DNA of 64,000 bases from Miscanthus floridulus (taxonomy: Eukaryota; Streptophyta; Magnoliopsida; Poales; Poaceae). The notes below the pieces were generated by a model, which saw only the letters and a program-made list of their open reading frames with translations, had not been told where the DNA came from and searched no databases. Below are positions 33,671 to 46,700 of the stretch, one piece after another (position 1 is the stretch's first letter; each line of letters begins with the position of its first letter). A program made the position numbers and the translations under genes. The stretch spans positions 31,453,983 through 31,517,982 of the forward strand of contig NC_089598.1 in assembly GCF_019320115.1 (NCBI RefSeq), given 5' to 3'.

Positions 33671-34861
33671 ATGGATCTAACATCCACCCGTATCTACCAA
33701 TACGCTGCACCTATGAGTGTACGCCTAGAACCACTAGAATCCTCAAAGCTTATTCTAACACCTGGCTATGAGCTGCGCCCGTGTTTAATCAGCATGGTTC
33801 GGGATCAATCCTTTTCGAGCGAAGATGATAAAACCCCTACTCTCACCTAAATGAGTTTGAGTAGACATGTGCATGCCTACGCATTGCGGGCATGCTAGAC
33901 GAAACCTTATGATAGAAGCTCTTTCCTTTCTCTTTGATGGGAAAAGCCAAACGTTGGTACAAGCTCACCATCGGGAGTAGACAAGGAGATTGAGAAGCCT
34001 TGTGCTCTAGCCTTTGCTTGCAATTCTTTCCCATCTCTAGAGTAGTCAGCCTTCGTTCAGAGGTTCTATCTTTTAAACAAGAAGAACAAGAATCTCTAGG
34101 CACGGCATGGGAACATTTTAATGCTCTCATTAATACTGGCCCTGACCTTGCCATTCAAGACCCCTTTTTCTTCAACACTTTTATATGGGTCTTGATAGAA
34201 TAACCTTGAAGCATCTTGATACAACTTTAGGAGGATCGTTCTTGCATGTCTCCGCTAATTTGGGGTGAAGCATTCTTACTAGAATTCTAGAGAACACCCC
34301 TGAGGAAGTAGAAAAGAAGCCACTAGAGGAGAAATCCCAGATAGCTGAACCAGAATCTTTGCCTAATCCATGACCAACTTTAGCTATCCCAAATCCCGAA
34401 CCACCAAAAAAGGAGGAAACTCCAATTTTGGATTTCATGCTTGAATTCGAGGATGAACTTTTTAATGAATACGGAGATACCTCAAATTACCATACTATGA
34501 GGAGACCCTAGAAGCCTAGGAAATCATCATCCAATGAAGAACTTGTAGACCCTTCTGAGGAAGCTTTCCTTAAAAAGACTACGAAAGAGCTAGTGTCTAT
34601 TATAAGCAATGAGTGGTTAGAATAATCAGAGCTTTCCTCTGATGTGATTCATCTAGACTCACCTTCTATTTCCATTTGTTGCCAAATTAACAAAGCTCCT
34701 TTCAATACTCTTTATAATCTAGTTGTGGGTGTTAATATCATGTCTGCATCTTTTGCTCATGATTTATTGAAACACATGCTATTAACCCTAATAACAAAGT
34801 TATTGAAAAGTCTTTCAGTACACACTCTTCCAAGTTTAGGAATACTTTATGTCCTTCCTAT
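33671..34861 (+). pseudogene. Athila-like gag with part of the protease, decayed
   Basis: Starts ATGGATCTAACATCCACC at 33671. Recognisable gag segments are YELRPCLISMVRDQSF (33770), SLRSEVLSFKQEEQESLGTA (34050) and TGPDLAIQDPFFF (34135). After 34640 a protease-like stretch reads FNTLYNLVVGVNIMSASFAH, with the catalytic D-T-G replaced. Several frame changes and stops. The sequence is cut at about 34861, where LTR end sequence recurs. Confidence 0.78.
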
Positions 34862-35137
34862 CCAGCCTTGATTGTGAAGTTGGGTTAAGTTAGATTTAGT
34901 TATTCTCACACACGTTTCCTCGAGATCGATAACAAACTGGGTACTCTCGGTGAAGTGCTACATTGGTATAATATCCGTGCGCTTGCAGATTATTCTATGT
35001 GCATTAATTTATACCAATAAGCATTTCTAGTGCCGTTGCCGAGGAAACGGTTGCTGAGTTAACTTCGAACCTAACTTATCCTTGTATCATTATTCTTTTA
35101 TTCTTTTCCTTTTACCATGGATCTAGCATCCACCCCT
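34862..35137 (+). repeat. Second copy of Athila LTR end, primer site and gag start
   Basis: Nearly repeats 33413-33690 (CCTTGATTGTGAAGTTGGGT through ACCATGGATCTAGCATCCAC), then is broken by the next LTR at 35138. This implies a tandem LTR-internal-LTR-internal arrangement produced by recombination. Confidence 0.8.
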
Positions 35138-37575
35138 TGTAGGGTCGAGATGGCGGACTAGAGGAGGGTGAATAGCCCTTTCTAAAATTAATCATGTCGG
35201 CTAACTGAAACAAATGCGGAATTAAAACTATCGGTCTAGCCAAGACTATACCCCTCTATCTAAGTTCTCAAGCACCTTATAAAGATCCTAATTAGGCAAC
35301 AAAGTACTAGGCTAGCTAGAGCTCACCTAACCAATTCTAGGAGCAAGGTCACACAAACATATGCCACTAGTACTTCAAGCGCTGGGGAGCTCCTACACAT
35401 GCTAGTAGCAAAAGCACAAAGCTCCTAAGCTCACTAGCAATGCTCAATAACAAGGCAACTAATGCCAAATTAGAGAGCGCAAATTACTTAGCTACACAAG
35501 CTAAGCAATGTGACTAACAAGGTTACTCAAACCGAATTAGTCACGCAAGGGAGCTACTTCTATGCTACACAAGCAAGAAGGTAACTAGTAGGCTACACAA
35601 TCCAATTAATTATAAGAGCAACTACACAAGCACAATGTATGTGAAAGTAAATACAAGCTTGTGTAACGGTGATGCAAACCAATGGGAAGACAAGGTTGAC
35701 ACGATCATTTTTTCCCTGAGGTTCACTTGGTTGCCACCAAGCTATGTCCCCGTTGTGTCGACCGCTCACTTGGTGATTCGGCGACTAAGAGGTGTTACAC
35801 GAACCTTGTCCACACATTGGACACCGTAAGAACCTCACAAGCCAAGTGAGGGTAGCTCAATGACACACTCAACTACAGTTGCTCTTCGCGATCCACACGG
35901 GGTGAGCACAATCCCCCTCACAAATCCTCCTTCGGAGAACCACACAATCTTCTCGCATGCTTCAATGGAGTCACAAGCCACCAAGCCATCTAGGAGGTGG
36001 CAACCTCTAAGAGTAACAAGCATCACTGGCTTACAACTCGATCACCTAGTGCCACTCGATGCAACCTCATGATGCAACGCACTAGAATCACACTCACTCA
36101 CAATTGAATCGCACTCTTGTAAGCACAAGTGAGTTAGAGGGCATCCACGCATGCCTACACAAGCCACCAAGGCTTAAGGGTGCTCAGCAACTAGCCCAAC
36201 CCCAAGCTCCACCTCTATTTATAGCTCCCAAGCCAAATAGAGCCATTAGAGCAAAGCTGCTAGTTTCTGCGAGGGCACCGGACACGGCGGTGCAGTCACT
36301 GGACAAGGGGTGATGGTGCCCCTCCAACGGTCATCTTCACTAGCCGTTGGGGGCACCGGACAGGCGGTGGTGGCACCGGACAGGGGGTGGCGGTGCCACC
36401 TCGACCAACACCCTGAAACCCCTCTTCTTTGGAAAAATAGGGCGGTGCACCGCCCAGGGGTGGCGGTGCCCGCGGTGGTGCCCACCCCTATTTTCCCATT
36501 CCTCTGAAAAAATGTGGTCGTGGCACCAGATAGCCTAGGGCGATGCACCATCATGACCATGGCAGTGCACACCATCATTGGTGGTGCCAGCGCCAACACT
36601 GGCTGCTCGGCCGAGGCAAAGTGGTCACCGCCACAGGGGTGGCGGTGCACCGGACAGGGGGTGATGGTGCCCCCAGAGGCAGCACCTCATCCCCTACTTT
36701 GTCTCCTTCAACTCCTTTGCAAATGTGCCAACACCACAAGTGTTTCACCATCACGTGCAAGTGTGTTAGCATTTTCATAATCATTTTCCAAAGGTTAATC
36801 ACTTCTCGCCGATTGTGCATTAGGCCTAAAATGCAAATGCAAGTTATCTAACACCTAGTGGCACTAGATGATCGAGTTGTCCGATAAGAGTTCCCATCTT
36901 AATAGTTACACCATCTATCCTAAATGTGATCACACTCTCTATAGTGTTTTGATCACCAAAACAAAATGGTCCTATCACATATACCTTCGCCTTGAGCCCA
37001 TTTTGTTTTTCTCTTTCTTCTTTTCCAAATCTAGAGCTTGACCATCATCGCATGTCCACACCATCACAATGATCTTCATTTCATGTGGCCATCTTCATCC
37101 ATGAGTGCCACTTAGCTCCATCACTTGAGTTGGACCAACCTATCTCAAATCCACACTTAGAGCATAGGGTTAGTCCAAATAGGTTTCGGGTGTGTTTGGT
37201 TGAGCTGTGGCTATGGGAAAAAGCTGCTGTGGGCTGTGAGCTATGAGAAAGCTGCTGTGGGCTGTGAGCTGTAGAAAAGCTGAAAGCTGTTTGGTTAAAC
37301 AAGTATAAAATATACCTTCTATCTTTATCTCTCTTGAAATAACTATGGAAGAGCTTTTTATTCCATCAATTTCGAAAAGCAGAAAGCCAAAAGCCAAAAG
37401 CAGGGTCAAACCAGCTTTCAAAAATGAACTACGAAAAAGCAGCTGCTTCTGAAAAAGCAACATTCAAAAGCAGCCCCTTTGGTTGGGCTTTTGGCTTTTG
37501 GGGCCAAAAGCCAAAAGCCAAAATCCCAACCAAACACACCCTTCATCAATTATCCAAAACCAAACTAGGGCTTTA
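35138..37575 (-). mobile_element. Degenerate solo LTR of the GAATAGCC family
   Basis: Its minus-strand 3' end is at 35138 (TGTAGGGTCGAG, CTAGAGGAGGGTGAATAGCC). Its 5' end is near 37575 (CCAAACTAGGGCTTTA), the decayed mirror of TGAAAGCTCTAGTTTGG. A TATA stretch (CTATTTATAG, about 36212) sits as in other copies. Between 36260 and 36690 variants of CACCGGACAGGGG and GGCGGTGC repeat many times. It interrupts the second Athila gag start. No TSD seen. Confidence 0.75.
37188..37541. mobile_element. MITE with perfect 15-bp inverted ends
   Basis: GGGTGTGTTTGGTTG at the left, CAACCAAACACACCC at the right, 3-bp TSD TTC (37185-37187, 37542-37544). The interior is built from AAAGCTGCTGTGGGCTGTGA repeats on one side and AAAAGCCAAAAGC repeats on the other. 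It is inserted near the 5' end of the solo LTR. Confidence 0.88.
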
Positions 37576-37874
37576 ACTTGTAAGATAACTCTAAAATATC
37601 TGAAACACTTGAAACATATATTTGTAACATGCGCTTTCAAACGCAACATCTACTTGATGCTTGAACAAATGGAGGTTCGTAGACGTGGAGTCACACAGAG
37701 AGGGGGATGCCAGTGGGTAGATGGCTGCACGTGGTCCTCGTGGTGAGATGCCCCCATGGTCTACTAGAGAAGGGAAGGTGGCGAGTGTGTGACCTCGGGA
37801 GCCTGCTGCTAATGCTGCTTCTCCTCTGTCAGCGGCAGGGAAGGAGGAGGGATGGCAAGAGTGGGAGACAGCGG
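37576..37874. other. Fragment of the TGTTTCA/TTGCA-type repeat plus unique sequence
   Basis: 37585-37660 resembles 30990-31305. The remainder is GC-rich without a recognisable gene. It ends at the next LTR (37875). Confidence 0.45.
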
Positions 37875-38111
37875 TGAAAGGTCCTAAATGGCTAGAGGGG
37901 TGAATAGCCTATAAAAATTCTCTACAATTTCACTAGAGCACAAGGTTAGTAACCTAAATGGTGAAATGAAATTTTGCTCTAGCCCTACAAGGGTTGCAAG
38001 CCACCTATCCTAACAATTCTAGTTGCTATGATCTCTAAGCACACACAACCACTATGTCACTACTCTCTATGTTAGTGAGCTCTCAAAGACTAACTAAAGA
38101 GGCTCACTAAC

Positions 38112-38354
38112 TGTTGGTATTTATTAAAGCACACAGATAAATCCGCAAGTAGTTTATGTTGTGGATAAACATGATTTGCTTTGATGAATAGGTCCATCTT
38201 GATGGTTTTCTAGATAAATCCTACTGAAAACATAGATTCACCAAAACTCATGGAATTTATTAGTTTAAACCCCTAAACCTATGTTTGGTGATGGAATTAA
38301 GTATATATACAGGTTATGTTGACGGTTTATAAATGGTGTTAGTGACTGTCAACA
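38112..38354 (-). repeat. 3' LTR of the Athila-like element, internally deleted
   Basis: Only 243 bp. It matches both ends of the right LTR (GATAAATCC at one end; TAAACATGATTTGCTTTGA through GTCAACA at the other) but lacks about 0.9 kb between. Confidence 0.8.
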
Positions 38355-38369
38355 AGCTCCCCCAAGCTT
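38355..38369 (-). other. Polypurine tract
   Basis: On the minus strand AAGCTTGGGGGAGCT abuts the 3' LTR, as required for plus-strand priming. A similar GCTAGCTTGGGGGAGATGC occurs at about 39975-39995. Confidence 0.75.
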
Positions 38370-41300
38370 AACATTTGTTAGTCCCTGAGCAAAGCTAAAC
38401 TCAGCAATAGATCAGGAGTTAATACTATGCTTTCACGCTTCAAAATTACACAGGCGATCAATCAAGAATTCTTCTCTGGATTAGAATAAACTGATCTGAC
38501 TTTCAAACTCACCCAAATTACCTTCAACTATGGGGCTTCTTAGCCTTCACTTGGGTCTTGAGCAATTGAAAGACAGAATGATCAAGTCATGCACTATGTC
38601 TCAAGTTCTTTGTTCTACCATTGTTCTAGAGTTTTTATAAGTTTTGAAAGTAAAACTCAGAGATTCCATTATATGACACTCTCATGTCTCTCAATATATG
38701 TGGTATTTGTGGATCCTCACCAAGGCAATAAAGATGTTATGCCTTTTCTCTTCCTACTACTAAGGCTTATGTGGAGTTCATGGGTATGGAGAAATCTAGA
38801 GCATACTTGCAATGCATATATTGTAAAGTCAAACATCGGATCCAAAGAGAGTTGAGTCATACAATCAAATCAAAATGTGCATGTGTGTGGATATATATGG
38901 TGGCTAACCTAATTCTATTTTGCTCCTTGAAAACTTATCTCTCTTTTAAAACTTGGAAACATTTGCTAGAGAATAGCGGGAGGGGGCTATCTTATTCATC
39001 TTTTTTTAGGCGGGCATCTAAGTACCCATTATTTTAAATATCTCGGACACTTTTGCGCCCATTTTTTCTTAACTCTTTTTTTTCTTTTTCTTTTTTTTAT
39101 GAATAACTTTTGCATAGCCCCATGTCTCTTTTCCGCAACAAAACTTTTGAGAGATAGCAATAAAACTTGGAGCATTTATTTGGTGGATAAAAAACCTATC
39201 AAGCATGTTTTTGTGTTCACTCCTAGTGTAGGAGTAAAACATTTTTGGGTGGATCTAGATGAAGGCATGTTTTTGCGCCTATCCCCAGTGTAGGAGTAGT
39301 GCATATTTGGGTGGTGTGTATGTGATCTTGATTTTAAGAGCATGACAAACCTCTCATATAGGTCACAAAACTTGACAAAACACAAGGCACAAGCAAGCAT
39401 CATATATGTAGAAGTTTTCCTAGCATAAATAACATGTATGGCTCTAGTGGGAATTCAAGCTTTGTCATACAGGAACTCATCATGTCATTTTTATGTTTTT
39501 CAAAAAGTAAATCTCCAGAACTTTAGTGTCACCAGGAACAAGATAAATAGTAGCTCAGACCTTCTCATATAATATTCGTCAATTACCTAGTCTTAGATCA
39601 AGCATATGCAACCCATGAGTTTCAAGTTCAGAGTGAATCCTTATATCAAAACAGTCGTATCCAAAACTTGGGAGAATTCAAGGCTGAAAACTAAATACTT
39701 AAAAAGAATTACAACAGAGCAACTATTTATCATTTCCATTTAAGAAATTATTTAGATCCCTCTTTATTTTATTTAGCTCTTAAAAACAAATTAAAGCAAA
39801 CTAGACACACCTTTTTCTTTTATTTTCAATTTTACTAGATCACACATTATTACTATAAATGATTGATGCAAAGATAAATTTTTATTTTGTTTTTCATTCT
39901 TAATTTTTTAATTTATTAAAAAGAAACTAAAACTAAAACAAAAAGGAAAGAATACTTACCTGGATGCATAGGAATGCATCTCCCCCAAGCTAGCTCTTTT
40001 GGTGAGGGTTCGGTGTTGTAAGTCCTTCGATCTGGACGTCTCCTCGTGAAGTTTATTAATCGAGTACCTCGGTTTGCTCTGAAGACGAGGGTTCTTGTGA
40101 TGACGCCTCTAATGGTGATGTCACCTTCTTCTGCCAAACCCGTCTTGGTTCTGAGTTTGATTTTGGTTCGACAAGTTCAGAACCTTCACTTATAGAAATT
40201 GGGGAATCGACTTTCCCCACACTTTGCTTGAAGTGTGTCTTGCTCATAAGACAATGTAGAGATCAAGTGCATGGGCTCTATTGGTGGGAAAACACCAAAA
40301 GAACCAAAATTTTATTCATTCATCTCTATCCTTAGGCACATTGAACAAGATAAAGTTGATGTTATGTACTTTGTTCATTTATAACATGGGTGATAAGATC
40401 AGAAGATTGAGCATGAATGTAGCATTTAAATACATTTGGCAAAAAGATTAAATTGCTTAACCTATGAAAGGATTGTCTATCTTTACATAATATATAAAAC
40501 TTTACATGATTATGACTATCATCTTCTAGAGATAGGATGTGCACTTTTTAGTTTATTTGGTTAAGACTATGAGATCAATAAAGTGGTGCTAGGAACAAGC
40601 TTAAAGAACTAAATATGTTGAGTTAATCAGGTTGGATCAAGTAATGGAGTTGTAACTCAAACATGTTTATTCCTTGTTTATGTACCTATCAGAATCAAGG
40701 AGAAACTCTTTTAAATAATAACCATTTACCTTAGGATGTTACCTTCGTCATTTAAGCATGATGACACCACATGGCGAATGGTAGATGACTCATGATGGTC
40801 CTTCCCTTTTTGCTTAAAGTTTTCCTTGTTCAGCTAGCCTCACAGTTATGAGCATCTTGTTGCCTAGATTGCACCCTTGCTTTCTCATCCTTTTGTCATG
40901 CCATCTTTCTACTCTTCGATCTCGCCACTTCATTGGACCTTCCATCTCACCCTTTGTTTTATGCCTCAATGATTTATTTTCACAAATGATCTCATGTTGG
41001 TGAGGGCTTATTAGGTCCGTTGATCAAGACCTCTCCTTGCATTTAGCTTTTCTTAGCATCATCTAATCCAGGAGATGAGGATGTGATAAGTTGCATGTTC
41101 TTCTCTCGTCAACCTCTCTTTGATTTTTGTTGATTATTGGTTGACGAGATGTTGTTCATTGGAGCTGTGGACTTGAGTTCCTCCATCCATGATGAATGAG
41201 TTGTGTCTTCTTTTCACAAAGCTATTCGAGTTCATCATGTGCCTTGCTTCATCTTCGATTTGAATTCATCTCATGACTTATCCAAATTGACTTGAGGGTT

Positions 41301-42052
41301 TCCTGCAGGGGTTAGTCCAACAAAATATCCAATTTCTACTAATGCATACTATCGGCACAAAAATCAACCTAGACACCATGTCTAATTTGATTTAGGAAGG
41401 TATTTTAACCTAAGCACCTCGCTTAATCTAAAAGCCTTTGGAAGTAAAATCAACACACCTTTTGGTTCAAGAATCAAACTAGACACCTCATCTAATTTAA
41501 TTCAAGAAAATAGTATAAACTAAGCACCATGCCTAATTTAAAAGGTGTATGAAAATACTTCAAAACCTACGCATACTATAGTAAACAAAGGTAGCATGAA
41601 AGTATTGTAGAGATTTATTCAGATAGAGATGAAAGAGCATGATTGTTGTTTAGCAAATTGAGCATGGCTTGAAGGCTGAGACAACCAAACTTAGCAACAT
41701 GGCATAAGATTTTTTAGAGAAGTCTATCCCCCATACTTGAATTTTGCAGAAAAATCAAGTTTGGATGGATGTAATTAAATGTTGCATGATAAATGGTTGG
41801 ACATACCTTGCGTTATCATCCTTCATTCTTTTTGCTTCAAACCTAGAATGGTTAGTGACAAAAATATCCGAAGGAGTATTCACGATTATATTTTTATGCT
41901 CACTTCACAAAGGCATCACAACAAAAGGTGAAAGTTCATGATATCTCCCAAAAGTGCTTGTTTTAGGACAAAAGCTTGTCCTTGGAAACCTTCGAATTGT
42001 GCTTCTAATTGGTTGTGGTTTCTCCTCCAACACCAACCTTTGGGTGCCTATC
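38370..42052 (-). other. Long non-coding internal region of the Athila-like element
   Basis: 3.7 kb, AT-rich. No pol domain recognised on either strand. A duplicated-looking stretch at 39205-39315 repeats TGTAGGAGTA and TTTTTGGGTGG / ATTTGGGTGG. Confidence 0.6.
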
Positions 42053-43654
42053 TCAAGATTCATGCCAATGAGATTTGCAATATTTATGATAAACATATGC
42101 ATCTACAACCACCCTATCAAAGTCTTCATAAATAGGGAGTATGAGGGGGTTGAAGATCTCGTGTGTGGCAATGGAGAGACCAATTGGTTCAGAAGATTTC
42201 TCATGCGAGCATGGATTTGATGAGGTGTTCATGAAATAACTTCCATGCTCGTTGATGTCATTTTCCTTTTTAGACTCTAGGGTTGATTCTTCATGAATGT
42301 CCATAGACAAAAATATTGTCTCCATCATTCTATGCCTATGACATTTATTGGACTCTTCATTGTTCAAGATTTTTCCTTAGATTGGTGACTCTCGAGTTGA
42401 TTTTGTCCAAGGCCTCGTCCATCCATTCAATGGCAACGGCACATAAGTTCTTAATATCCTCTAGCTATTGTTGTTGCTCTTGTTGGTCTTCCTTGTGGCC
42501 TTCATGACTCCTATGCTTTGGGTGTCTTGGTGGATTTCTAGGATCATCATGAGTTTCAAGAAAAAGAGCATAACAGGAGCTATCGGAGTCAAGGATGGGT
42601 TTGAATGAGACATCTAATATGGGCATAGAAGGGGAGAAGATAGGAATTGCTTCTAAATGACTTGGCTCTCCTTCTATGGGTTCACTAGTCATGCCATCCT
42701 TGAATTCTTCTCAATGTCCTACATGGGAATAAGGACGCTTTCTAAGAGATCCTTTCTTGAGAGGAATTGAATTATATTCGCTCGAATGTCTCTTGTGGAA
42801 CTGGAAGTTTAAGCTTTTCCCAAAATCAGCATAAAAAAGATCATCCTCACAAGAAATTTCAAAAGGTTGAATTTCTTCTTTCCTTGGAGGATTTTGGGGT
42901 ATTGATGATTCAGAGTTGATGGCTAAATCTTGGGATTGGAGTGGTTGTGATTTGGCTATCAAAACTTTCTCTTCTTGTTCGGGACATGATTCTTTCTCTT
43001 CCTCCGGGAGTTCATTATGAATGCTAGTATAGGGAGTCTTTCCACTAATTCTATCAAGCATAGATCTTGCTTCACTAATAGACAAATAAAGGAAAGCTCC
43101 TCTAGAGGCTTGATCAAGGATTTGCGTAGAATCCTCGCTAAGACCCATATAAAATGTTGAAGGAGCATCAGGTCTGAAATAGCAAGGTCTGGGCCAGTGG
43201 TAATAAGATCATTAATACGTTCCCATGATGTGACAAGAGATTCTTCTTCTAGTTGTCTAAAAGATAGAACCTTTTTCAAATGTTGGCTACTTTGGAGATG
43301 GGAAAGAAACATAAACAAAATTTAAAGTATAATGTTTTCTAATCTCCTTACATACTTCCTACGGTTTGACTATACCATTGTTTAGCTCTTCCCATTAAAG
43401 AGAATGAAAACAACTTCCATCTTAAGGTTTGGTTAGACATGCCTGTGATACGCAGTCATGCGCAGATCTGTTCAAACTCATAGGTGTGAGTATGGGTTTT
43501 CATCGCCTTCTCCTGAGAAGGATTGTTCCCGAATTAATTTTATAAAACACGGGCGCAGCTCATAGTCAGGTGTTATGATAGGCTTTGAAGATTTCAGTGG
43601 CTTTAGGCTTGCGCTCATGGGTTTAGCATATTGATAGATAGGAGTGGAATCCAT
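42053..43654 (-). pseudogene. Athila-like gag, broken
   Basis: Starts ATGGATTCCACTCC at 43654. It shows YELRPCF-type and LITTGPDLAISD (about 43200) gag motifs. Downstream are acidic segments such as SISEARSMLDRISGKTPYTS (43085), AIPIFSPSMPILDV and LPIYEDFDRVVVDAYVYHKY (about 42090). Multiple stops and frame changes. It is clearly homologous to the gag at 33671-34203. Confidence 0.75.
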
Positions 43655-43719
43655 AGTGAAAAGGAAAAGAATAAAAGAAAAGATACAAAGTTAAGCTAGG
43701 TTCGTAGTTAATTCAACAG

Positions 43720-43742
43720 CCGTTTCTCCAACAATGGCACCA
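43720..43742 (-). other. Primer binding site of the Athila-like element
   Basis: On the minus strand TGGTGCCATTGTTGGAGAAA corresponds to the tRNA-Asp-type site at 33582 with several substitutions. It lies a few bases inside the 5' LTR. Confidence 0.7.
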
Positions 43743-43749
43743 GAAAGCT

Positions 43750-46700
43750 TGTTGGTATTTATTAATAGAAAGCTTGTTGCTATTTATTAACGCACACAGA
43801 TAAATCCACAAACGCACGGATACCGCTATAGCTTTCACCCGGAAGTATTCCAAGTATCGTATCCACAGGAAAATGTGTGAGACTAACAACGATCTAACTT
43901 AACTAGGGGTAGCAACAAGGTTAGGATAAATGTAACACCTCAGGTGTTTAAATACTAAAACCTACCATGTCATCATATGCAGTGCACATCATTTTGGTGT
44001 TAGTGAAAATTTTGATATGCATACACTAAAACAAGTTTACCTTTATGTATATGTGTTGACTTATATGGTTTGAATCAAGTTCTAAATTCTTACATTGAAT
44101 TGAATTTCCGAAAACCCTAATTTTCAGTATTTAAATTCTACCCTGAAAACCTAATTCAAAATCTAAGCACATTTTGGGGTTGAGCCTAAAAGCAAAAGTG
44201 TATAGCTTGTCAAGGTGTACAAAGTTGGTTTTTGGAGTTTTCAAAGTTATTTTATAAAATTTGAAGTAATTTGAAAAGGCGTAAATTCTCAAAGTGTCCC
44301 CTTTTGAATTCAAACTTGTATTTCAAAATGTAGACTAAATTTGGGTATGGTTATAAAAGCAAAGTTGTAGAACTTTGAATTTGGAACAACTTTTATTTTT
44401 GGATATTTTTGAGTTACCATGCAAGTTTGGGAGTAATTTGAGAAAATTTGTGAAGGGCAATTCTGTAAATATGGTGAACAGTGACCGTGGAAGCCACCTC
44501 ACCGACGACGAGCTTCTATCACGTTCCAGTCACCGCCGTGGCCACGTTTGGCTTCGCGCTAGCAAGGAGAAGGCTCCTGCGTTGCTTATTCATCCTTCCT
44601 GGTCGCGTTTTAAGCCGACGAAGTCGCCGTTCTCCTCCTTTTCATTTCCTCTGTTTTTCTCGTCGCCACCACCGCTGCTCCATCGAGCTTACACCGTTGC
44701 CAAAGCACCTTTACCGTCTCAGAAAAGCATGCCTCAGTTCCACCTACTCCTTGCGAACCCACCCAACCAAGCCTAGGTGCCTGATTTCGCCGAGGACCGC
44801 CGCTCGTTGCCTTTCTTCCTCGCGGCCGACAGCATCGCCGTCGCGTGTGCTTCACCATGGCCGTAGCTCTACGGTGAGCCTCTGCTCTTGCAAAGCCTGG
44901 TTCTAGCTTCACCGGGTTGCCGTGACGCTCTGTGACCGCTTGATTGCTCCGTTTATCCTTTACAGTCGCTGGAACACTGCCATCGACGACCGCTTGCTCC
45001 GCCATGGCTGCTGTGCTCGTCGACCCACTTCCTCGTTGATCCTCCAGCTCGGCCATCGACTCCAGCATGTTCGGGGTGAGCTTTTGAGTCTTCCTAGGCC
45101 ATTTATTTAACCGCTACCGGTTCCGTTTCACCGGCGTAGCGTAGCCGCTCGGTCGTGTCCGTCATGGCTGGCGTCGAGCTCGGTTTGAGCTGTAATCTGT
45201 GCAATTAGTGCCACCAATAGATGCGCCTCGTCGTGGTGATCACAGTGGTACCCTTGCCATCGCCGTTGGTCTCACCGGCGGTGAGAAATCGCCGGTCAGC
45301 AAGCGTCGTCGCCGTAGTCAGCACGGGGAATAGTGCCGACAGGTGGGGTCAAGATGTCAGTAGCCGTGGGTTTTGAAAATAAATTTTCTATTTTTTAGAA
45401 ATGGATGAATAGTGTAAGTTTTTGTTATTTTTGTGTAGAATTAATTAGAGCTTTCTGTGATATAAACTTTTTAGGAAAAATATGAATTGTTGATTTTCAG
45501 TACATTTTGAATGTGATAAAAATTGCTCTAATTAATTAATAAATGAGCTTCCATGATTTTTCTAGGCTTTATTATTAATCCAAAAATTATGAAAATTGTT
45601 TTTCCACTTAGTTATCATGTGATAAGCCTTCACAAAAATTTTGAGCTCATTTGAAGAAAGTTGATTTATTTCATAATTTTGAATTAAGTAATTAATTCAT
45701 AAAAGTGAATAGTAAACTTTAATAAATTAGGTTTTGTTTGAATTTTGGATTGAGTGATGACCTTGGTTCATTAGTATAAGATGATTCTTGGTACTTAAAC
45801 TAATTGTTTGAATTTACGAATTGGTTTAAGTAGTTGTTGGCTTGTAACTGTACCGCGAAGGAAAGTTGTATTCCAGTTATTAATTTTTGTATCCATCATC
45901 AAGCATCATGTTTTATATCTTGCATCATGTTAAACATGGCATTGTTACTACGTGTAGTGAACGAAAGCGAGAACATGGTAGTCAATCAAGTTGTGGAGGA
46001 AGTTAATCCATCTGTTGAGGTCAGGTTTAATAATTGTGGAACGTCTCCGGAACCTAATTTTTCCATCAACCAAGGCAAGCCCCGGATGTATTTAAACCTA
46101 CCTTGTGTTTTACAAATTATATCGCTTTTGCTTTTCAATACTGCATTAAGTGATTAGGAGTTGAGTGGAAACCTAATTGGTGCATTACCAACCTTGCTTT
46201 TCCATATCAACCTTGTTACCCGTTTCAATCCGAGAATGTCTATTTATGCTTAACCATGCTTAGAACGATAAAAGTCGGGTGATCATCGGTCACCTACGAG
46301 ATATAAATGGTTTCTTGGATACAACTGGTTACTTATGTTATCTTGAGATATGAGCATGTGGAGTAATAAATCTAGACCGGACGAACTTGGTGTATGGGAG
46401 CCACAAGACATGGAGGTCTTATGAGTGGGTTCTTTCTGCCTGTATCGATTAAGACACGTCCGTTGTTGAATTGCATGAGGTGAAACTTTGTAGTACTAAC
46501 CACATACTCCGATAAGCCTTAACTTGGCGATTCTCTTACGAGAATGGCTACTCGCGCACTAGGAGTGGAGAGATGGCGAGAATAGCATGTACCCACGTGG
46601 CAATGGGCTGGATTGGTGGAGTACTGTATTCTCGGGTGGCATGGACCCGTTCTTATTTTAGAGGAACTAAGGGTAGGTTGGTATATGTAGGTCAGGGACC

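Noticed and set aside
36246..36851. Several overlapping frames rich in His, Pro and Thr
   Set aside because: Produced by CACCGGACAGGGG-type repeats inside a solo LTR.
44375..45068. Frames of 130-150 codons on both strands
   Set aside because: They fall in the GC-rich core of a solo LTR bounded by TSD ATAAA and overlap each other on both strands.
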